This document shows, in pieces, positions 26,163 to 34,871 of a stretch of 64,000 nt of DNA. Position 1 is the first letter of the stretch, and each line of letters starts with the position of its first letter. The notes under the pieces are model-generated. The model was given only the letters and a program-made list of their open reading frames with translations. It was not told where the DNA came from and made no database searches. The position numbers were made by a program, and so were the translations under genes. The stretch is taken from assembly GCF_002262875.1 (NCBI RefSeq), contig NZ_NKYE01000007.1, positions 248,001-312,000 of the forward strand, given 5' to 3'. The stretch is from Amycolatopsis antarctica. GTDB taxonomy: Bacteria > Actinomycetota > Actinomycetes > Mycobacteriales > Pseudonocardiaceae.

Positions 26163-27128
26163 TCAGCGGTTGCTCGGTACGAGCGGGTCCGTCTGGCCGG
26201 CGAGCACCTGCTGCGCCTCGTTCTCGAGTTCGGTGTGGTACTCGACCGAGTCGCCGGTGATCTGCATGAAGGCCTGCTCCAGCGAGCCCTGCTGCGGGCT
26301 CAGCTCGTGCAGGACGAAGTTGTTGGCGGCGGCGAGCTCGCCGATCCGGTCACTGTCCATTCCGGACACCAGCAGGCTCGCGCCCTCGTCCTCGCGCACC
26401 TCGGTGCCTGCTTGCTGCAGCGCCGCGCGCAACTGCGGGAGCTGCGGGCTGCGCACCTTGACGGTGTTCTCCGACGCGCGGGAGACGAACTCGGTGGTGG
26501 TGCTCTGCGAGATCAGCTCGCCCTTGCCGATGACGACGAGCTCGCTGGCCGTCAGCGCCATCTCCGAGAGCAGGTGGCTGGAGACGAACACCGTCCTGCC
26601 CTCCTCGGCGAGGCGGTGCATGAACTTGCGGATCCAGAGGATGCCCTCGGGGTCCAGGCCGTTCACCGGTTCGTCGAACAGCAGCACCTCGGGGTCGCCG
26701 AGCAGGGCGGCCGCGATGCCGAGCCGCTGCGACATGCCGAGCGAGAAACCGCCCGCGCGCTTGCCTGCGACGCCGGAGAGTCCGACCGCGTCCAGTACCT
26801 CGTCGACGCGCTTGGCGGGCAGCTTGTTCGACTTCGCCATCCACGCCAGGTGTGCGCGGGCGGAACGGTTCGGGTGCACCCACTTCGCGTCCAGCAGGGC
26901 ACCGACCGTCCGAAGTGGATACTTCAGCTCGTGGTACCGCTTGCCGCCGATGGTGACCTGGCCGGCCGTGGGGTTGTCCAGGCCCAGCATCATCCGCATC
27001 GTGGTGGACTTGCCCGCGCCGTTGGGGCCCAGGAAGCCGGTGACGCGGCCGGCCGCGACACTGAACGACAGGTCGTTCACCGCAAGCGTCTTTCCGTAAC
27101 GCTTGGTGAGGCTCCGTGCCTCGATCAT
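26163..27128 (-). CDS. ABC transporter ATP-binding protein (BcrA/DrrA type)
   Basis: A 321-residue ATPase with Walker A GPNGAGKST, signature SLGMSQRLGIAAAL and Walker B VLLFDEPVNGLDP. It has a C-terminal extension of about 95 residues, as in exporters for antibiotics such as bacitracin or daunorubicin. The start is the ATG at 27128 preceded by GAGGAGGAAG. The frame stays open further upstream to 27248, but that extension has no family similarity. It partners the permease at 25383-26132. The TetR gene is divergent at 27399, and its operator could also influence this promoter. Confidence 0.92.
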   Translation of the reverse strand: MIEARSLTKRYGKTLAVNDLSFSVAAGRVTGFLGPNGAGKSTTMRMMLGLDNPTAGQVTIGGKRYHELKYPLRTVGALLDAKWVHPNRSARAHLAWMAKSNKLPAKRVDEVLDAVGLSGVAGKRAGGFSLGMSQRLGIAAALLGDPEVLLFDEPVNGLDPEGILWIRKFMHRLAEEGRTVFVSSHLLSEMALTASELVVIGKGELISQSTTTEFVSRASENTVKVRSPQLPQLRAALQQAGTEVREDEGASLLVSGMDSDRIGELAAANNFVLHELSPQQGSLEQAFMQITGDSVEYHTELENEAQQVLAGQTDPLVPSNR

Positions 27129-27372
27129 GTCTTCCTCCTCGAAAGCGTCCCAGTTCCAGCCGGACGCTTTACTGCTGGGCTGTTCTCGTGCGCCGGTGGC
27201 CGTTGCCGACCGGGTAATCATGGCTGACGACTGTGCCGAGCGCGTCATCCTGCAGGGCGAACCTCATCCCCGACCCAGGTAGTAGCTTCGCGCACCGGTC
27301 GTCTCCGGCGCGATCGGTGATGACCCTGACCCGACCCTGAACCATCTCGGTGCCGGGAGGGTGTTGCCGTGG

Positions 27373-27394
27373 TTAATGAACGATGATTCAATAA
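27373..27394. promoter_or_regulatory. TetR-type operator immediately before the TetR gene
   Basis: TTAATGAA-CGATGA-TTCAATAA is a near-perfect 22-bp dyad (seven of eight arm positions match) in an AT-rich island ending four bases before the TetR GTG. This fits autoregulation. The close spacing suggests a leaderless or near-leaderless transcript. Confidence 0.6.
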
Positions 27395-27398
27395 CTCT

Positions 27399-28016
27399 GT
27401 GGCCCGCCCCCGAAGCATTTCCGACGAACGGCTTCTCGCCGCCGCGGCCGCGGTGATCGGCAGGTCAGGGCCGGGTTTCACGCTGGCGCAGGTCGCCGCC
27501 GAGGCCGGTGTCGCGGTCGGCACCGTCGCCAAGCGGTTCGGCTCGAAGAACGGATTGCTCCGCGCGCTGAGCCGGATCACTACACAGTGGACGGTCGAGG
27601 TGGTCAGGGTCGCCGCCGCGGCGGTGGACGGTCCGCTCGCGGCACTGCGCGCCGGAGTCGTCGCCACCTACTCGGGGCTGACCCCCGCCGAGGGGGCGGG
27701 CAACGGGGCCGAAGCCGCGACGAACCATCTCGGCCAGCTCGGCGTCGACCTCGGCGACCCGGAGCTGCGTGCGCTGCTCGGCGAGCACTACGCGGCCCTG
27801 GAGTCCGAGCTGCGCCGTCTCGTCCGCCGCGCCGCCGCCGTCGAGGACTGGCGCGGCCCGGCACCGGCACGGGCGGCGCGGGTGCTGCTGTCGGTGGTGA
27901 ACGGGGCCGCGCTGGACTGGTCGATCCGGCCGAAGGGGCGGCTGGCCGACCGGCTGGTCGTGGAAACCGACGCGGTGCTGGCCGGCTGGCACCGGGAGCA
28001 GGAGGGGAAGAGATGA
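27399..28016 (+). CDS. TetR-family transcriptional regulator
   Basis: A 205-residue repressor-type protein. The N-terminal helix-turn-helix is FTLAQVAAEAGVAVGTVAKRFGSKNGLLRAL. The C-terminal ligand and dimer domain is Ala-rich and variable. The GTG start lies four bases after a palindromic operator. Its stop overlaps the SDR start as ATGA, so it probably regulates itself and the downstream dehydrogenase. The ligand is unknown. Confidence 0.92.
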   Translation: MARPRSISDERLLAAAAAVIGRSGPGFTLAQVAAEAGVAVGTVAKRFGSKNGLLRALSRITTQWTVEVVRVAAAAVDGPLAALRAGVVATYSGLTPAEGAGNGAEAATNHLGQLGVDLGDPELRALLGEHYAALESELRRLVRRAAAVEDWRGPAPARAARVLLSVVNGAALDWSIRPKGRLADRLVVETDAVLAGWHREQEGKR

Positions 28017-28945
28017 ACGACTCCGGTGAACTGGCGGGCAGGACCGTGGTGGTGACCGGCGCGACGCGCGGCTGTGGGCGGGCGATCGCGGTGGAACTGG
28101 GCAGGCTCGGCGCCACCGTGTACGTCACCGGGCGGACCACAAGGGACAGTGCCTCGCCGATCAACCGCCCGGAGACCATCGAGGAGACCGCCGAACTGGT
28201 GGACGCCGCGGGCGGACGCGGCATCGCCGTCCGGTGCGACTACACGTCCGTGTCCGATGTGGACGCCCTGCGGGAGCGGATCGAGTCCGAGGCGGACGGC
28301 CGGGTGGACATCCTGGTGGACGACATCTGGGGCGGCGACCCGTTCGTCGACTTCGCCTCCGCGTACTGGGAGTCCGAACTGGAGACGGCGCTGTCGGTGG
28401 TCCGCAACGGGCTGGAGACGCACCTGATCGCGCTGCACCGGTTGCTGCCGCTGGTCGTCGCCGCGGGCGGTCTGGTGCTGGAGGTGACCGACGGCGACAA
28501 CGAGGACTACGTCGGCGCCGGGATCCCCTACTACCTGGTCAAGTCCGGCATCCGTTCGATAGGCAGGGCGCTCGGCACCGAGCTGGCGAAACACGGCTGC
28601 ACCGGCCTCACCGTCACCCCTGGTTTCCTCCGCTCCGAGGCGATGCTCGACCACTTCGGCGTCACCGAGCAGACCTGGCGCGAGGCGGTGGACCCCACCG
28701 ACCCGGAACGCGCCGCCTTCGCCGTCTCGGAGACCCCGCACTACCTCGGCCGCGCCGTGGCGGCACTGGCCACCGACCCGGAGGTCGGCCGTCACGCCGG
28801 GCAGGTACTCGCCTCGTGGACGCTGATGCACACCTACGGCTTCACCGACCTCGACGGCACCCGCCCCGACTTCGGCAGGTGGCTGGCGGAGGTGCATGCC
28901 GTGGGGGCCGACCCGGCCACCGTCGACGCGTCCGCCTTCCGCTGA
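28013..28945 (+). CDS. SDR family oxidoreductase (extended form)
   Basis: A 310-residue SDR. The cofactor loop is TGATRGCGRAIAVELG, and VTGRTT follows strand 2, suggesting NADP(H) preference. The active-site Tyr and Lys are in PYYLVKSG; the usual catalytic Ser position reads LEVTDGDN, so Thr may replace Ser. It is longer than classical SDRs because of an insertion after PGFLRSEAM and a C-terminal tail. It is translationally coupled to the TetR gene. By operon logic, the regulator likely senses this enzyme's substrate or product. Confidence 0.88.
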   Translation: MNDSGELAGRTVVVTGATRGCGRAIAVELGRLGATVYVTGRTTRDSASPINRPETIEETAELVDAAGGRGIAVRCDYTSVSDVDALRERIESEADGRVDILVDDIWGGDPFVDFASAYWESELETALSVVRNGLETHLIALHRLLPLVVAAGGLVLEVTDGDNEDYVGAGIPYYLVKSGIRSIGRALGTELAKHGCTGLTVTPGFLRSEAMLDHFGVTEQTWREAVDPTDPERAAFAVSETPHYLGRAVAALATDPEVGRHAGQVLASWTLMHTYGFTDLDGTRPDFGRWLAEVHAVGADPATVDASAFR

Positions 28946-28973
28946 CCGCGGGCACGCCGGCCGTCCGGTGTGC

Positions 28974-29510
28974 CTATCGCCCGGGCTGCTGGTGGGCGTA
29001 CAGATCGCGCAGCAGCGCCACCTCGCCGCCGTGGTGACAGAGCTCGCGGTTGAGGTGCAGCACCAGCGTCAGATAGGAGCGCTCGGCGTACGGTCCCTCG
29101 GCCGGGCCGACCGGGCGGGCCCAGGCCTCGGCGTCCATCGCGCCGAGACCGTCACGCCATGCGTGGTGCTGCTCGTCGAGGTAGGCGAGCGCGGCGGCCG
29201 CCGTACCGGGATGGTCCTCGTTGTCCATACGGTACGAACCGTCGCCGAAATGACTGTTCGCCCGCAGGTGGAAAACGTGCCCGGCGATGTGGGCCAGCCG
29301 CCAGGCGATCGTGGTGAACGGCGGCGGCTCGGGGGTCTCGAAGGCGAAGTCCATCCGGAACCCGCCGCCGGCCGGGCGCAGCGACCAGCAGTCGGCCACC
29401 GGCTCCCAGAAGTACTCGGCGTCGGTCAGCCCGTCGAGGCGGGGACGCCAGTGCTCCCAGTAGAAGTCGAGTTGTTCGAGCGCCTCGGAGCGCCAGTCCA
29501 CATCGGCCAT
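28974..29510 (-). CDS. DinB superfamily protein
   Basis: A 178-residue four-helix-bundle protein of the DinB/YfiT type. Candidate metal-binding histidines lie in RLAHIAGHVFHL and in NRELCHHGGEVALLRDLY. Actinobacterial members include thiol-transferases, but the activity here is unassigned. The family starts near DWRSEALEQLDFYWEHWRPRL, which favours the ATG at 29510. An ATG at 29567 would add 19 residues and is the alternative. The gene is convergent with the SDR gene. Confidence 0.85.
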   Translation of the reverse strand: MADVDWRSEALEQLDFYWEHWRPRLDGLTDAEYFWEPVADCWSLRPAGGGFRMDFAFETPEPPPFTTIAWRLAHIAGHVFHLRANSHFGDGSYRMDNEDHPGTAAAALAYLDEQHHAWRDGLGAMDAEAWARPVGPAEGPYAERSYLTLVLHLNRELCHHGGEVALLRDLYAHQQPGR

Positions 29511-29645
29511 GCGGGCGAGCGTAACGTTCCGGCCCGACAACTCGCCCGGCGAGAGAAGTCCTTCCATGATGGCGAAACCGGCGCACCCGCCGCCGGCGGC
29601 CGGGTGCGCCGAGCGCCCGGCCAGGGACCGTGACCAGGGAGCACC

Positions 29646-30239
29646 ATGAGTACCGACAGCACCCGCACGCTGATCGTCAACGCGACCGTCTCGATCGACG
29701 GGTTCAGCGCGGGTCCCGGCGGCGACATGTCCTGGCTGAGTGCGCACGCCGCGCACGAGCGGATGAGCACCTACTTCGAGGGCGTCTGGCGGGGCGTGGA
29801 CACCGCCCTGCTCGGCCGGGTCAACTACGAGGGCTTCCACGGCTACTGGCCGTCCGTCGCCGAGGACGAGTCGGCACCCGCCAGGGATCGGGACCTGGCG
29901 CGGTGGATGAACTCGGTGGCGAAGGTCGTCTTCTCCCGGACGCTGACGGAGGCCACCTGGCGGAACGCACGGATCGCCGGGCAGGACCCGGTGACGGAGG
30001 TGCGCGAGCTCAAGCGAGCGCCGGGCCGCGACATCATCGTGCTCAGCAGCGCCAGCCTCATCCGGACGCTGCTCGCCGCCGACCTGGTGGACGAACTGCG
30101 GCTGCAGGTGATCCCGGAACTGCTCGGCGACGGGCTCCGGCTGTTCGACGGCGGCCTGCCCGCGTCGTCCTGGACGACCACCGGGACGGCGACGCTGAGT
30201 ACCGGCGCGATCGGCCTGCACTACGTCCGTGCGCGCTAG
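29646..30239 (+). CDS. Dihydrofolate reductase-like family protein (RibD C-terminal domain)
   Basis: A 197-residue protein with the DHFR/RibD_C fold: NATVSIDGFSAGPGG at the N-terminus, LLGRVNYEGF, then KVVFSRTL, and DELRLQVIPELLGDGLRLF near the end. This family (YyaP/YwjB-like) binds NADPH, but true folate reduction is not established for most members. A ribosome-binding-like AGGGAGC precedes the ATG. It stands alone between the DinB-like and CAP genes. Confidence 0.88.
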   Translation: MSTDSTRTLIVNATVSIDGFSAGPGGDMSWLSAHAAHERMSTYFEGVWRGVDTALLGRVNYEGFHGYWPSVAEDESAPARDRDLARWMNSVAKVVFSRTLTEATWRNARIAGQDPVTEVRELKRAPGRDIIVLSSASLIRTLLAADLVDELRLQVIPELLGDGLRLFDGGLPASSWTTTGTATLSTGAIGLHYVRAR

Positions 30240-30245
30240 GACGGC

Positions 30246-30986
30246 TCAGCGGCCGAAGTTCTGCGTCCAGTACCAGCCGTCGGTGGCCAGGCCGGTACCG
30301 AGCGCGGTGAGCGAGCAGTCGAGGATGTTGCGCCGGTGCCCCGGCGAGGACATCCACGACTCCATCACCTGCTCGGCGCTGCGCTGGCCCTTCGCGATGT
30401 TCTCGGCGCCCGGGCTGGGATAGCCGGCTTCGGTGATCCGGTCGCCGAACGTGCGGCCGTCCTGCGAGGTGTGTGAGAAGTAGTCGTTCTCGGACATGTC
30501 CTCACTGTGCCCCTGGGCGGCGGTGACCAGCCTGCTGTCCGCCTCCACCGGCTCGCACCCGGCGCCGGCGCGTTCGGCGTTGACCAGCCGCAGCACCTGC
30601 TCGGTCTGCGAGCCGCCGGTGGCGCGGCGCTTCGGGGTGGCGGTCTCGCTGCTCTCCTGGACGTCGGTGGTGGTGCTCGTACTCGACGGGGTCGTCGCCG
30701 GCGCGGCACTCGACGGTGGCGCGGGAACGTCCGTGGTGCTGGACGCGGGTGTGCTCGTCGTGGACGCCGGCGCGGGTGCCGGGGCCGCCGGTTCGCCGGG
30801 GAGGCCGCCGCCGAGTCCGCTGCTCGCCGCGGCGAGGGTGGCGGCGTCCGGTGCGGGTTCGCCCGCGGTGGTGCTGGTGGCGAGGTGGCCGCCCGCGGCG
30901 AGTACGCCACCGACGACGACGCTCAGACCGATCATCGTCGACTTCCGGCGAGAACTCAGCGCATTCACGAGGCCGGAAGTTACCAC
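30246..30986 (-). CDS. Secreted CAP-domain (SCP-like) protein
   Basis: A 246-residue exported protein. A basic N-terminus with a hydrophobic segment (MIGLSVVVGGVLAAGGHLA) is followed by a long Ala/Ser/Thr/Pro linker (about 40-125) and a C-terminal CAP domain: LRLVNAERAGAGCEPVE, HSEDMSENDYFSHTSQDG, PGAENIAKGQ and SWMSSPGHRRNILD. It ends in YWTQNFGR. The family is widespread in secreted bacterial proteins with unclear enzymatic role. The start is GTG at 30986, or an in-frame GTG six codons later. It ends seven bases from the convergent RibD-like gene. Confidence 0.88.
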   Translation of the reverse strand: MVTSGLVNALSSRRKSTMIGLSVVVGGVLAAGGHLATSTTAGEPAPDAATLAAASSGLGGGLPGEPAAPAPAPASTTSTPASSTTDVPAPPSSAAPATTPSSTSTTTDVQESSETATPKRRATGGSQTEQVLRLVNAERAGAGCEPVEADSRLVTAAQGHSEDMSENDYFSHTSQDGRTFGDRITEAGYPSPGAENIAKGQRSAEQVMESWMSSPGHRRNILDCSLTALGTGLATDGWYWTQNFGR

Positions 30987-31047
30987 TATCGGGTGTTTAA
31001 ATAACCCGTCGAACGCACCGAACCGACGAAAGTCTCACCCTCTGTTC

Positions 31048-31539
31048 TCAACGTCGCGCGCCACCGTCGTCCCCCTCGGCAAGGTTCGTGACCTCGGCGG
31101 CCGCCTGCTGTGTCGCCGTCACCGCGCCGTCGAGGAATTCGGTGATCGTCCGCAGTTGCTCGTCGTCGAAGCGCTCGCACAGTCGTGCCGTCGCCGCCGC
31201 GATCCCGGTGTACAGCGGCGCCACGGCAGCCGTGTGCGAGGGGTCGAGCTCGATGGTCAGCCGCCTGCCGTCACGCGGATCGCGGACGCGCCGGACCCGG
31301 CCCTTCGTCTCCAGGCGATCGAGCAGGGCCGTCACCGACGCCGGGGCGAGGCCGCAGAGCGTGGTCAGTTCCTTCGGTGACAACGGCCCCAGCCGGGCCA
31401 GGTACTCGCACGTCTTGGACTCGACGGCGGAGAGCCCGGAGGCCTCCGCGATCGCCGTGTGCAGCATGACCGTCGCGGTGGACAGTTCCCGTCCGCCGCC
31501 TTGCACCTTGCTGATGAGTTCCGCCCTCGAGCTTGACAC
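31048..31539 (-). CDS. MarR-family transcriptional regulator
   Basis: A 163-residue winged-helix regulator. The recognition region is LSPKELTTLCGLAPASVTALLDRLETKGRVRR, with the wing RDPRDGRRLTIEL. The frame is open upstream, but GTG at 31539 is the sensible start because it keeps the operator outside the gene. It is divergent from the FAD monooxygenase, with a 24-bp palindrome between them, so it very likely controls that gene and itself in response to a small aromatic or drug-like ligand. Confidence 0.92.
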   Translation of the reverse strand: MSSSRAELISKVQGGGRELSTATVMLHTAIAEASGLSAVESKTCEYLARLGPLSPKELTTLCGLAPASVTALLDRLETKGRVRRVRDPRDGRRLTIELDPSHTAAVAPLYTGIAAATARLCERFDDEQLRTITEFLDGAVTATQQAAAEVTNLAEGDDGGARR

Positions 31540-31558
31540 CCGCCCAGCGTACCGTAGA

Positions 31559-31582
31559 TAGTTCGTTCGATCGAACGAACTA
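31559..31582. promoter_or_regulatory. 24-bp perfect palindromic MarR operator
   Basis: TAGTTCGTTCGA and its exact complement form a 24-bp palindrome midway between the divergent MarR and FAD-monooxygenase starts. It ends 15 bp before the monooxygenase ATG and overlaps the expected promoter elements of both genes. The repeated TTCG/CGAA steps leave several overlapping half-sites. Confidence 0.8.
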
Positions 31583-31597
31583 CTTTCTGGAGGCGGG

Positions 31598-32800
31598 ATG
31601 ACCAAGGCGCTGATCATCGGAGGCGGGATCGCGGGCACGGTGACCGCCATCGCGCTGCGAAGAGCCGGCGTGCGGGCGACGGTGCACGAGGCGTACGGCC
31701 GGACGTCCGACGGCGTCGGCGCGTTCCTCACCCTCGCCGTCAACGGCATCGATGCCCTCGACGCACTCGGCCTGCGAACCCTGTTGCGTGGCAGGACGTT
31801 CGACACGCCGCGGATGGAGTTCTTCAACGGCAACGGCCGCGCCCTCGGCGGCCTGCCGGTCGGCGGGGAGCTGCCCGACGGCTCGGGAGCGGTGACGGTC
31901 TCCCGGTCCGACCTGTACATCGCTCTACGCGACGAGGCGGTGCGCCAGGGGGTTCAGGTGGAGTACGGCAAGCGGCTCACCGGCGCCCGCCGGGAGGGCG
32001 AAGGAGTGCGCGCCGAGTTCGCCGACGGCAGCTCCGCGACCGGCGACCTGCTCATCGGCGCGGACGGCCTGCGCTCCACCGTGCGGTATCTCATCGACCC
32101 GGCCGCACCGAAGGCGACCTACCAGGGCCTGCTGAACACCGTCGGCACCGCGCGCGGCGTCGACCTCGGCCTGCGGCCGGGCACCGTCAACATGGTCTTC
32201 GGCAAGCGCAGCTTCTTCGCCTACTTTCCCCATCCCGACGGCGACACCTGGTGGTGGGCCAACCCGCCAGCGCCGAAGGAACCGACGGCCGCGGACCTCG
32301 CCGCGGCCACCGACGCCGAGATCAAGGCGAGGCTGCTGGGCATGTTCAGCGCCGATCGCACACCGGCGACCAGGCTGATCGAAGCCAGCGAGGACATCGT
32401 GCGCCCGTACCCGACGTACTACTTTCCGCGGGTTCCGGTCTGGCATCGCGATCGCATGATCATCGTCGGTGACGCCGCCCACGCGACCCCTCCCGCGGCG
32501 GGCCAGGGAGCGTCGATGGCGCTGGAGGACGCGGTGACCCTGGCGAAGTGCCTGCGCGACAACGAGGACGTGGACCTGGCGTTCGGCCGGTACGAGTCGG
32601 TCCGCCGCGAACGTGTCGAGGCGATCGTGGCGATGGGCGAACGCAACGGCGGCGGCAAGAAGTCCCCGGGAACGGTCGGCCGGGTGCTGCGTGACGTCTT
32701 CCTCGCCCGCCGGTTCCGCGCACTCGCCGCGTCCGGCGTGGACCCGGGCCGCTGGGCCTGGGACCACCACCTGGACTGGGAGTCGCCTGTTCCGGCCTAG
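31598..32800 (+). CDS. FAD-dependent monooxygenase (group A, TetX/PHBH-like)
   Basis: A 400-residue flavoprotein. The dinucleotide motif [21 protein letters not shown] lies at the N-terminus, the FAD/NADPH motif region is [13 protein letters not shown], and the second FAD motif is [19 protein letters not shown]. The family hydroxylates aromatic or polyketide substrates with NAD(P)H and O2, including drug-inactivating TetX. It is under likely control of the divergent MarR protein, consistent with xenobiotic detoxification. A GGAGGCGGG ribosome-binding site precedes the ATG. Its last four bases overlap the convergent dcd stop. Confidence 0.92.
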   Translation: MTKALIIGGGIAGTVTAIALRRAGVRATVHEAYGRTSDGVGAFLTLAVNGIDALDALGLRTLLRGRTFDTPRMEFFNGNGRALGGLPVGGELPDGSGAVTVSRSDLYIALRDEAVRQGVQVEYGKRLTGARREGEGVRAEFADGSSATGDLLIGADGLRSTVRYLIDPAAPKATYQGLLNTVGTARGVDLGLRPGTVNMVFGKRSFFAYFPHPDGDTWWWANPPAPKEPTAADLAAATDAEIKARLLGMFSADRTPATRLIEASEDIVRPYPTYYFPRVPVWHRDRMIIVGDAAHATPPAAGQGASMALEDAVTLAKCLRDNEDVDLAFGRYESVRRERVEAIVAMGERNGGGKKSPGTVGRVLRDVFLARRFRALAASGVDPGRWAWDHHLDWESPVPA

Positions 32801-33378
32801 CGGCGAGTGTCCACGCGGTGGAAGTTCTGGTAGGCGCGACTGGGGGTGGGTCCGCGCTGGCCCTGGTAGCGCGAGCCGGCCTGACTCGATCCGTACGGGA
32901 ACTCCGCCGCGCTGGTGAGCCGGAACAGGCAGAGCTGGCCGATCTTCATTCCCGGCCAGAGCGTGATCGGCAGGTTGGCCACATTGGACAGTTCCAGCGT
33001 GATGTGGCCGGAGAAGCCGGGGTCGATGAAACCGGCCGTCGAGTGCGTCAGCAGGCCGAGCCTGCCGAGCGAGGACTTGCCCTCCAGCCGTCCGGCGAGG
33101 TCGTCGGGCAGCGACACCATCTCGAAGGTGGAGCTGAGCACGAACTCGCCGGGGTGCAGTACGAACGCGTCCTCGTCGTCCTTCTCCACCAGCGAGGTCA
33201 GCTCGTCCTGCTGGAGCATCGGGTCGATGTGGGTGTACTTCGTGTTGTTGAAGACCCGGAAGAAGCGGTCCAGTCGGACGTCGATGCTGGACGGCTGGAG
33301 CATCGCCGGGTCGAACGGCTCGATCCCGAGACGGCCGGCGTCGAGCTCTTTGCGAAGGTCGCGGTCACTGAGCAGCAC
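32797..33378 (-). CDS. dcd: dCTP deaminase, actinobacterial type
   Basis: A 193-residue trimeric enzyme that feeds dUMP/dTTP synthesis. Conserved segments are [61 protein letters not shown] and [17 protein letters not shown]. Actinobacterial homologues such as that of Mycobacterium tuberculosis are bifunctional dCTP deaminase:dUTPases that make dUMP directly. The same may hold here, by homology only. The start is ATG at 33378. It is convergent with the monooxygenase (4-bp overlap). Confidence 0.96.
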   Translation of the reverse strand: MLLSDRDLRKELDAGRLGIEPFDPAMLQPSSIDVRLDRFFRVFNNTKYTHIDPMLQQDELTSLVEKDDEDAFVLHPGEFVLSSTFEMVSLPDDLAGRLEGKSSLGRLGLLTHSTAGFIDPGFSGHITLELSNVANLPITLWPGMKIGQLCLFRLTSAAEFPYGSSQAGSRYQGQRGPTPSRAYQNFHRVDTRR

Positions 33379-33401
33379 TCCGACACCCTAGCCCGGCGCA
33401 C

Positions 33402-33433
33402 GGGGCTCCCCGCCGGACGGCGCGGGGAGCCCC
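33402..33433. terminator. Hairpin downstream of the secreted M15-like protein
   Basis: A perfect 11-bp GC-rich stem (GGGGCTCCCCG at 33402-33412 and complement at 33423-33433) with a 10-nt loop begins nine bases after the secreted-protein stop and lies upstream of dcd on the same strand. It probably ends the secreted-protein transcript. Confidence 0.7.
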
Positions 33434-33441
33434 GGCTGGGA

Positions 33442-33981
33442 TCAGGAGCCCGAGTTGTAGAACGTGACGTCCCAGTGGTTGCTCTCGTTGAAGTAGACGT
33501 TGCCGGACGGCGCCTCCCACTTCGAGCCACCGATCGAGGTGAAGTTGCCGGTGATGTAGTTGGTCAGGCAGGAGCTCATGCTGAAGTCCAGCTTGTAGCC
33601 GTTGTAGTGGCTGTAGGTGCCGCTGGCGTGACCGACCTCGGTGCCGCCGGTGACGGTCAGGCCGCAGCCGCTGGCGCTCTTCAGCGTCTTGGCGCCGGCG
33701 ATGCTGGCCGAGTTGACCTGCTCGAGCGAGGTGCAGGTGGGGGTCTGCCGGTCGCTGCAACCGCCGCTGGACGAGATCCCGATACCCGCCGCGTCCAGCT
33801 CGGCCTTGGCCGCGGAGTGCGACATCTTCGCCATCGCCTGCACCGAGCCTGCCGGGGCGACGTTCGAGACCGGGTCGCTTGCGGAACCGTCGGCCGAGGC
33901 GCTGGCACCGGCGACTCCGGCGAACATGGCGGCAGCGGCGGCGGTTCCGACGACAGCGGCACGTGCGACAAGGTTCTTCAT
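33442..33981 (-). CDS. Secreted protein with M15-peptidase-like zinc-ligand pattern
   Basis: A 179-residue exported protein. A Sec signal peptide (MKNLVARAAVVGTAAAAAMF, cleavage near ASASA at 26-30) is followed by a mature domain with four cysteines (75, 83, 106, 138). The segment TYSHYNGYKLDF gives H125-x6-D132, and NESNHWDV gives E166-x2-H169. H-x6-D followed by E-x2-H is the ligand and catalytic pattern of M15 D-Ala-D-Ala carboxypeptidases and related folds, so a peptidoglycan-active zinc enzyme is a reasonable hypothesis. Start ATG at 33981 has GGAAG upstream. The long frame extension before it is non-coding. Confidence 0.75.
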   Translation of the reverse strand: MKNLVARAAVVGTAAAAAMFAGVAGASASADGSASDPVSNVAPAGSVQAMAKMSHSAAKAELDAAGIGISSSGGCSDRQTPTCTSLEQVNSASIAGAKTLKSASGCGLTVTGGTEVGHASGTYSHYNGYKLDFSMSSCLTNYITGNFTSIGGSKWEAPSGNVYFNESNHWDVTFYNSGS

Positions 33982-34435
33982 CCGAGCTTCCTTTCGAGCA
34001 GGGGAGCATCGGCGAACCCCGGGTCGGGGCTTCGCCAGTGGGGACCGAACGCGGATCAGCGCTTCCCGCGCGGCACGGCAGGGATTACGCAGGGTTCGGG
34101 CCGCACGGCAAGCGCTGTCAGGCGGAAGAGTAAAGAAACAATTGACCGGATAACAGCGTTCCAATGGAGTAATTTTCCAACTTGTTCGCGCGTGAGAATG
34201 TTCGGTCACCAAGCGTCAGAATGCGTTACGCCCAGGAATACGCACACAAAGTTGGGTGACAATTCACCGGATAAGCGCTATGCATCCCCGTTCGGCGGCA
34301 GTGTGCCGGCGAAGTCGATCACCGGGGACGGTCGGAGACGTACCGTCCGGCTCTCCCGGCACGCGCCGCGTGAGCGCTGACCCGGGGAGGTTGACGACGG
34401 CGGAAGATCGGCGGCGTGTATGCTCGAACACCGCT
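33982..34435. other. AT-richer intergenic region before tRNA-Gly
   Basis: This 454-bp stretch contains the promoter region of the secreted-protein gene (minus strand) and, near 34390-34425, promoter-like TTGACG and TATGCT elements for the tRNA with longer-than-ideal spacing. The segment 34130-34270 is clearly less GC-rich than the genome average. I see no gene in it. Confidence 0.5.
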
Positions 34436-34506
34436 GCGGATGTAGTTCAATGGTAGAACATCAGCTTCCCAAGCTGAATACGCGGGTTCGATTCCCGTCA
34501 TCCGCT
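34436..34506 (+). tRNA. tRNA-Gly (anticodon CCC)
   Basis: A complete cloverleaf of 71 nt without encoded CCA. Acceptor GCGGATG (34436-34442) pairs with CATCCGC (34499-34505), with discriminator T. The anticodon arm CAGCT-TTCCCAA-AGCTG carries anticodon CCC, reading GGG. The T-arm is GCGGG-TTCGATT-CCCGT. It is followed by a strong terminator. Its 3' 31 nt recur in degraded form at 39265-39295, marking it as a probable integration target. Confidence 0.95.
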
Positions 34507-34513
34507 CACAACG

Positions 34514-34560
34514 CGAAGGCCCAGGTCAGCGGCAGTTTCTCCGCCGAGCCTGGGCCTTCG
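34514..34560 (+). terminator. Terminator of tRNA-Gly
   Basis: A perfect 12-bp stem (CGAAGGCCCAGG at 34514-34525 and complement at 34549-34560) begins eight bases after the tRNA. A closely similar hairpin follows the tRNA remnant at 39304-39350. Confidence 0.8.
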
Positions 34561-34871
34561 TCGTTCCTGGGGAATCGCCCCGCGTGTATCCCCCGTGCGG
34601 GCACGCCGGTCGACGCACGATCGCGTCCGGCGCCGGTCGGTCCGGTGCCGGTCCGGGGAACGAGCCGGACGATGGGGTACACCGCCTCGGGCGGTGCGGG
34701 TTCGGCGTACCCGGTAACCGGCTACGCCGTGGCACGGAATCGCCGGTCGGACGGCACGGCACGACCAGATGCCGAGCTCCGACCGTGCGGAGCAGCTTCG
34801 AGCGAAGTGCACCTCAGGCCGCTTCTCTGATGCCGGTGAGCGCTGTCCTTCGCCGCGCCGGGACATCACAA
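34561..34871. other. Intergenic stretch downstream of tRNA-Gly, no gene seen
   Basis: About 310 bp between the tRNA terminator and the stop of the regulator gene. Open frames are Arg/Pro/Gly-rich shadows without ribosome-binding sites. No integrase remnant is recognisable. If the tRNA duplication marks an integrated segment, this would be its left end. Confidence 0.5.
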
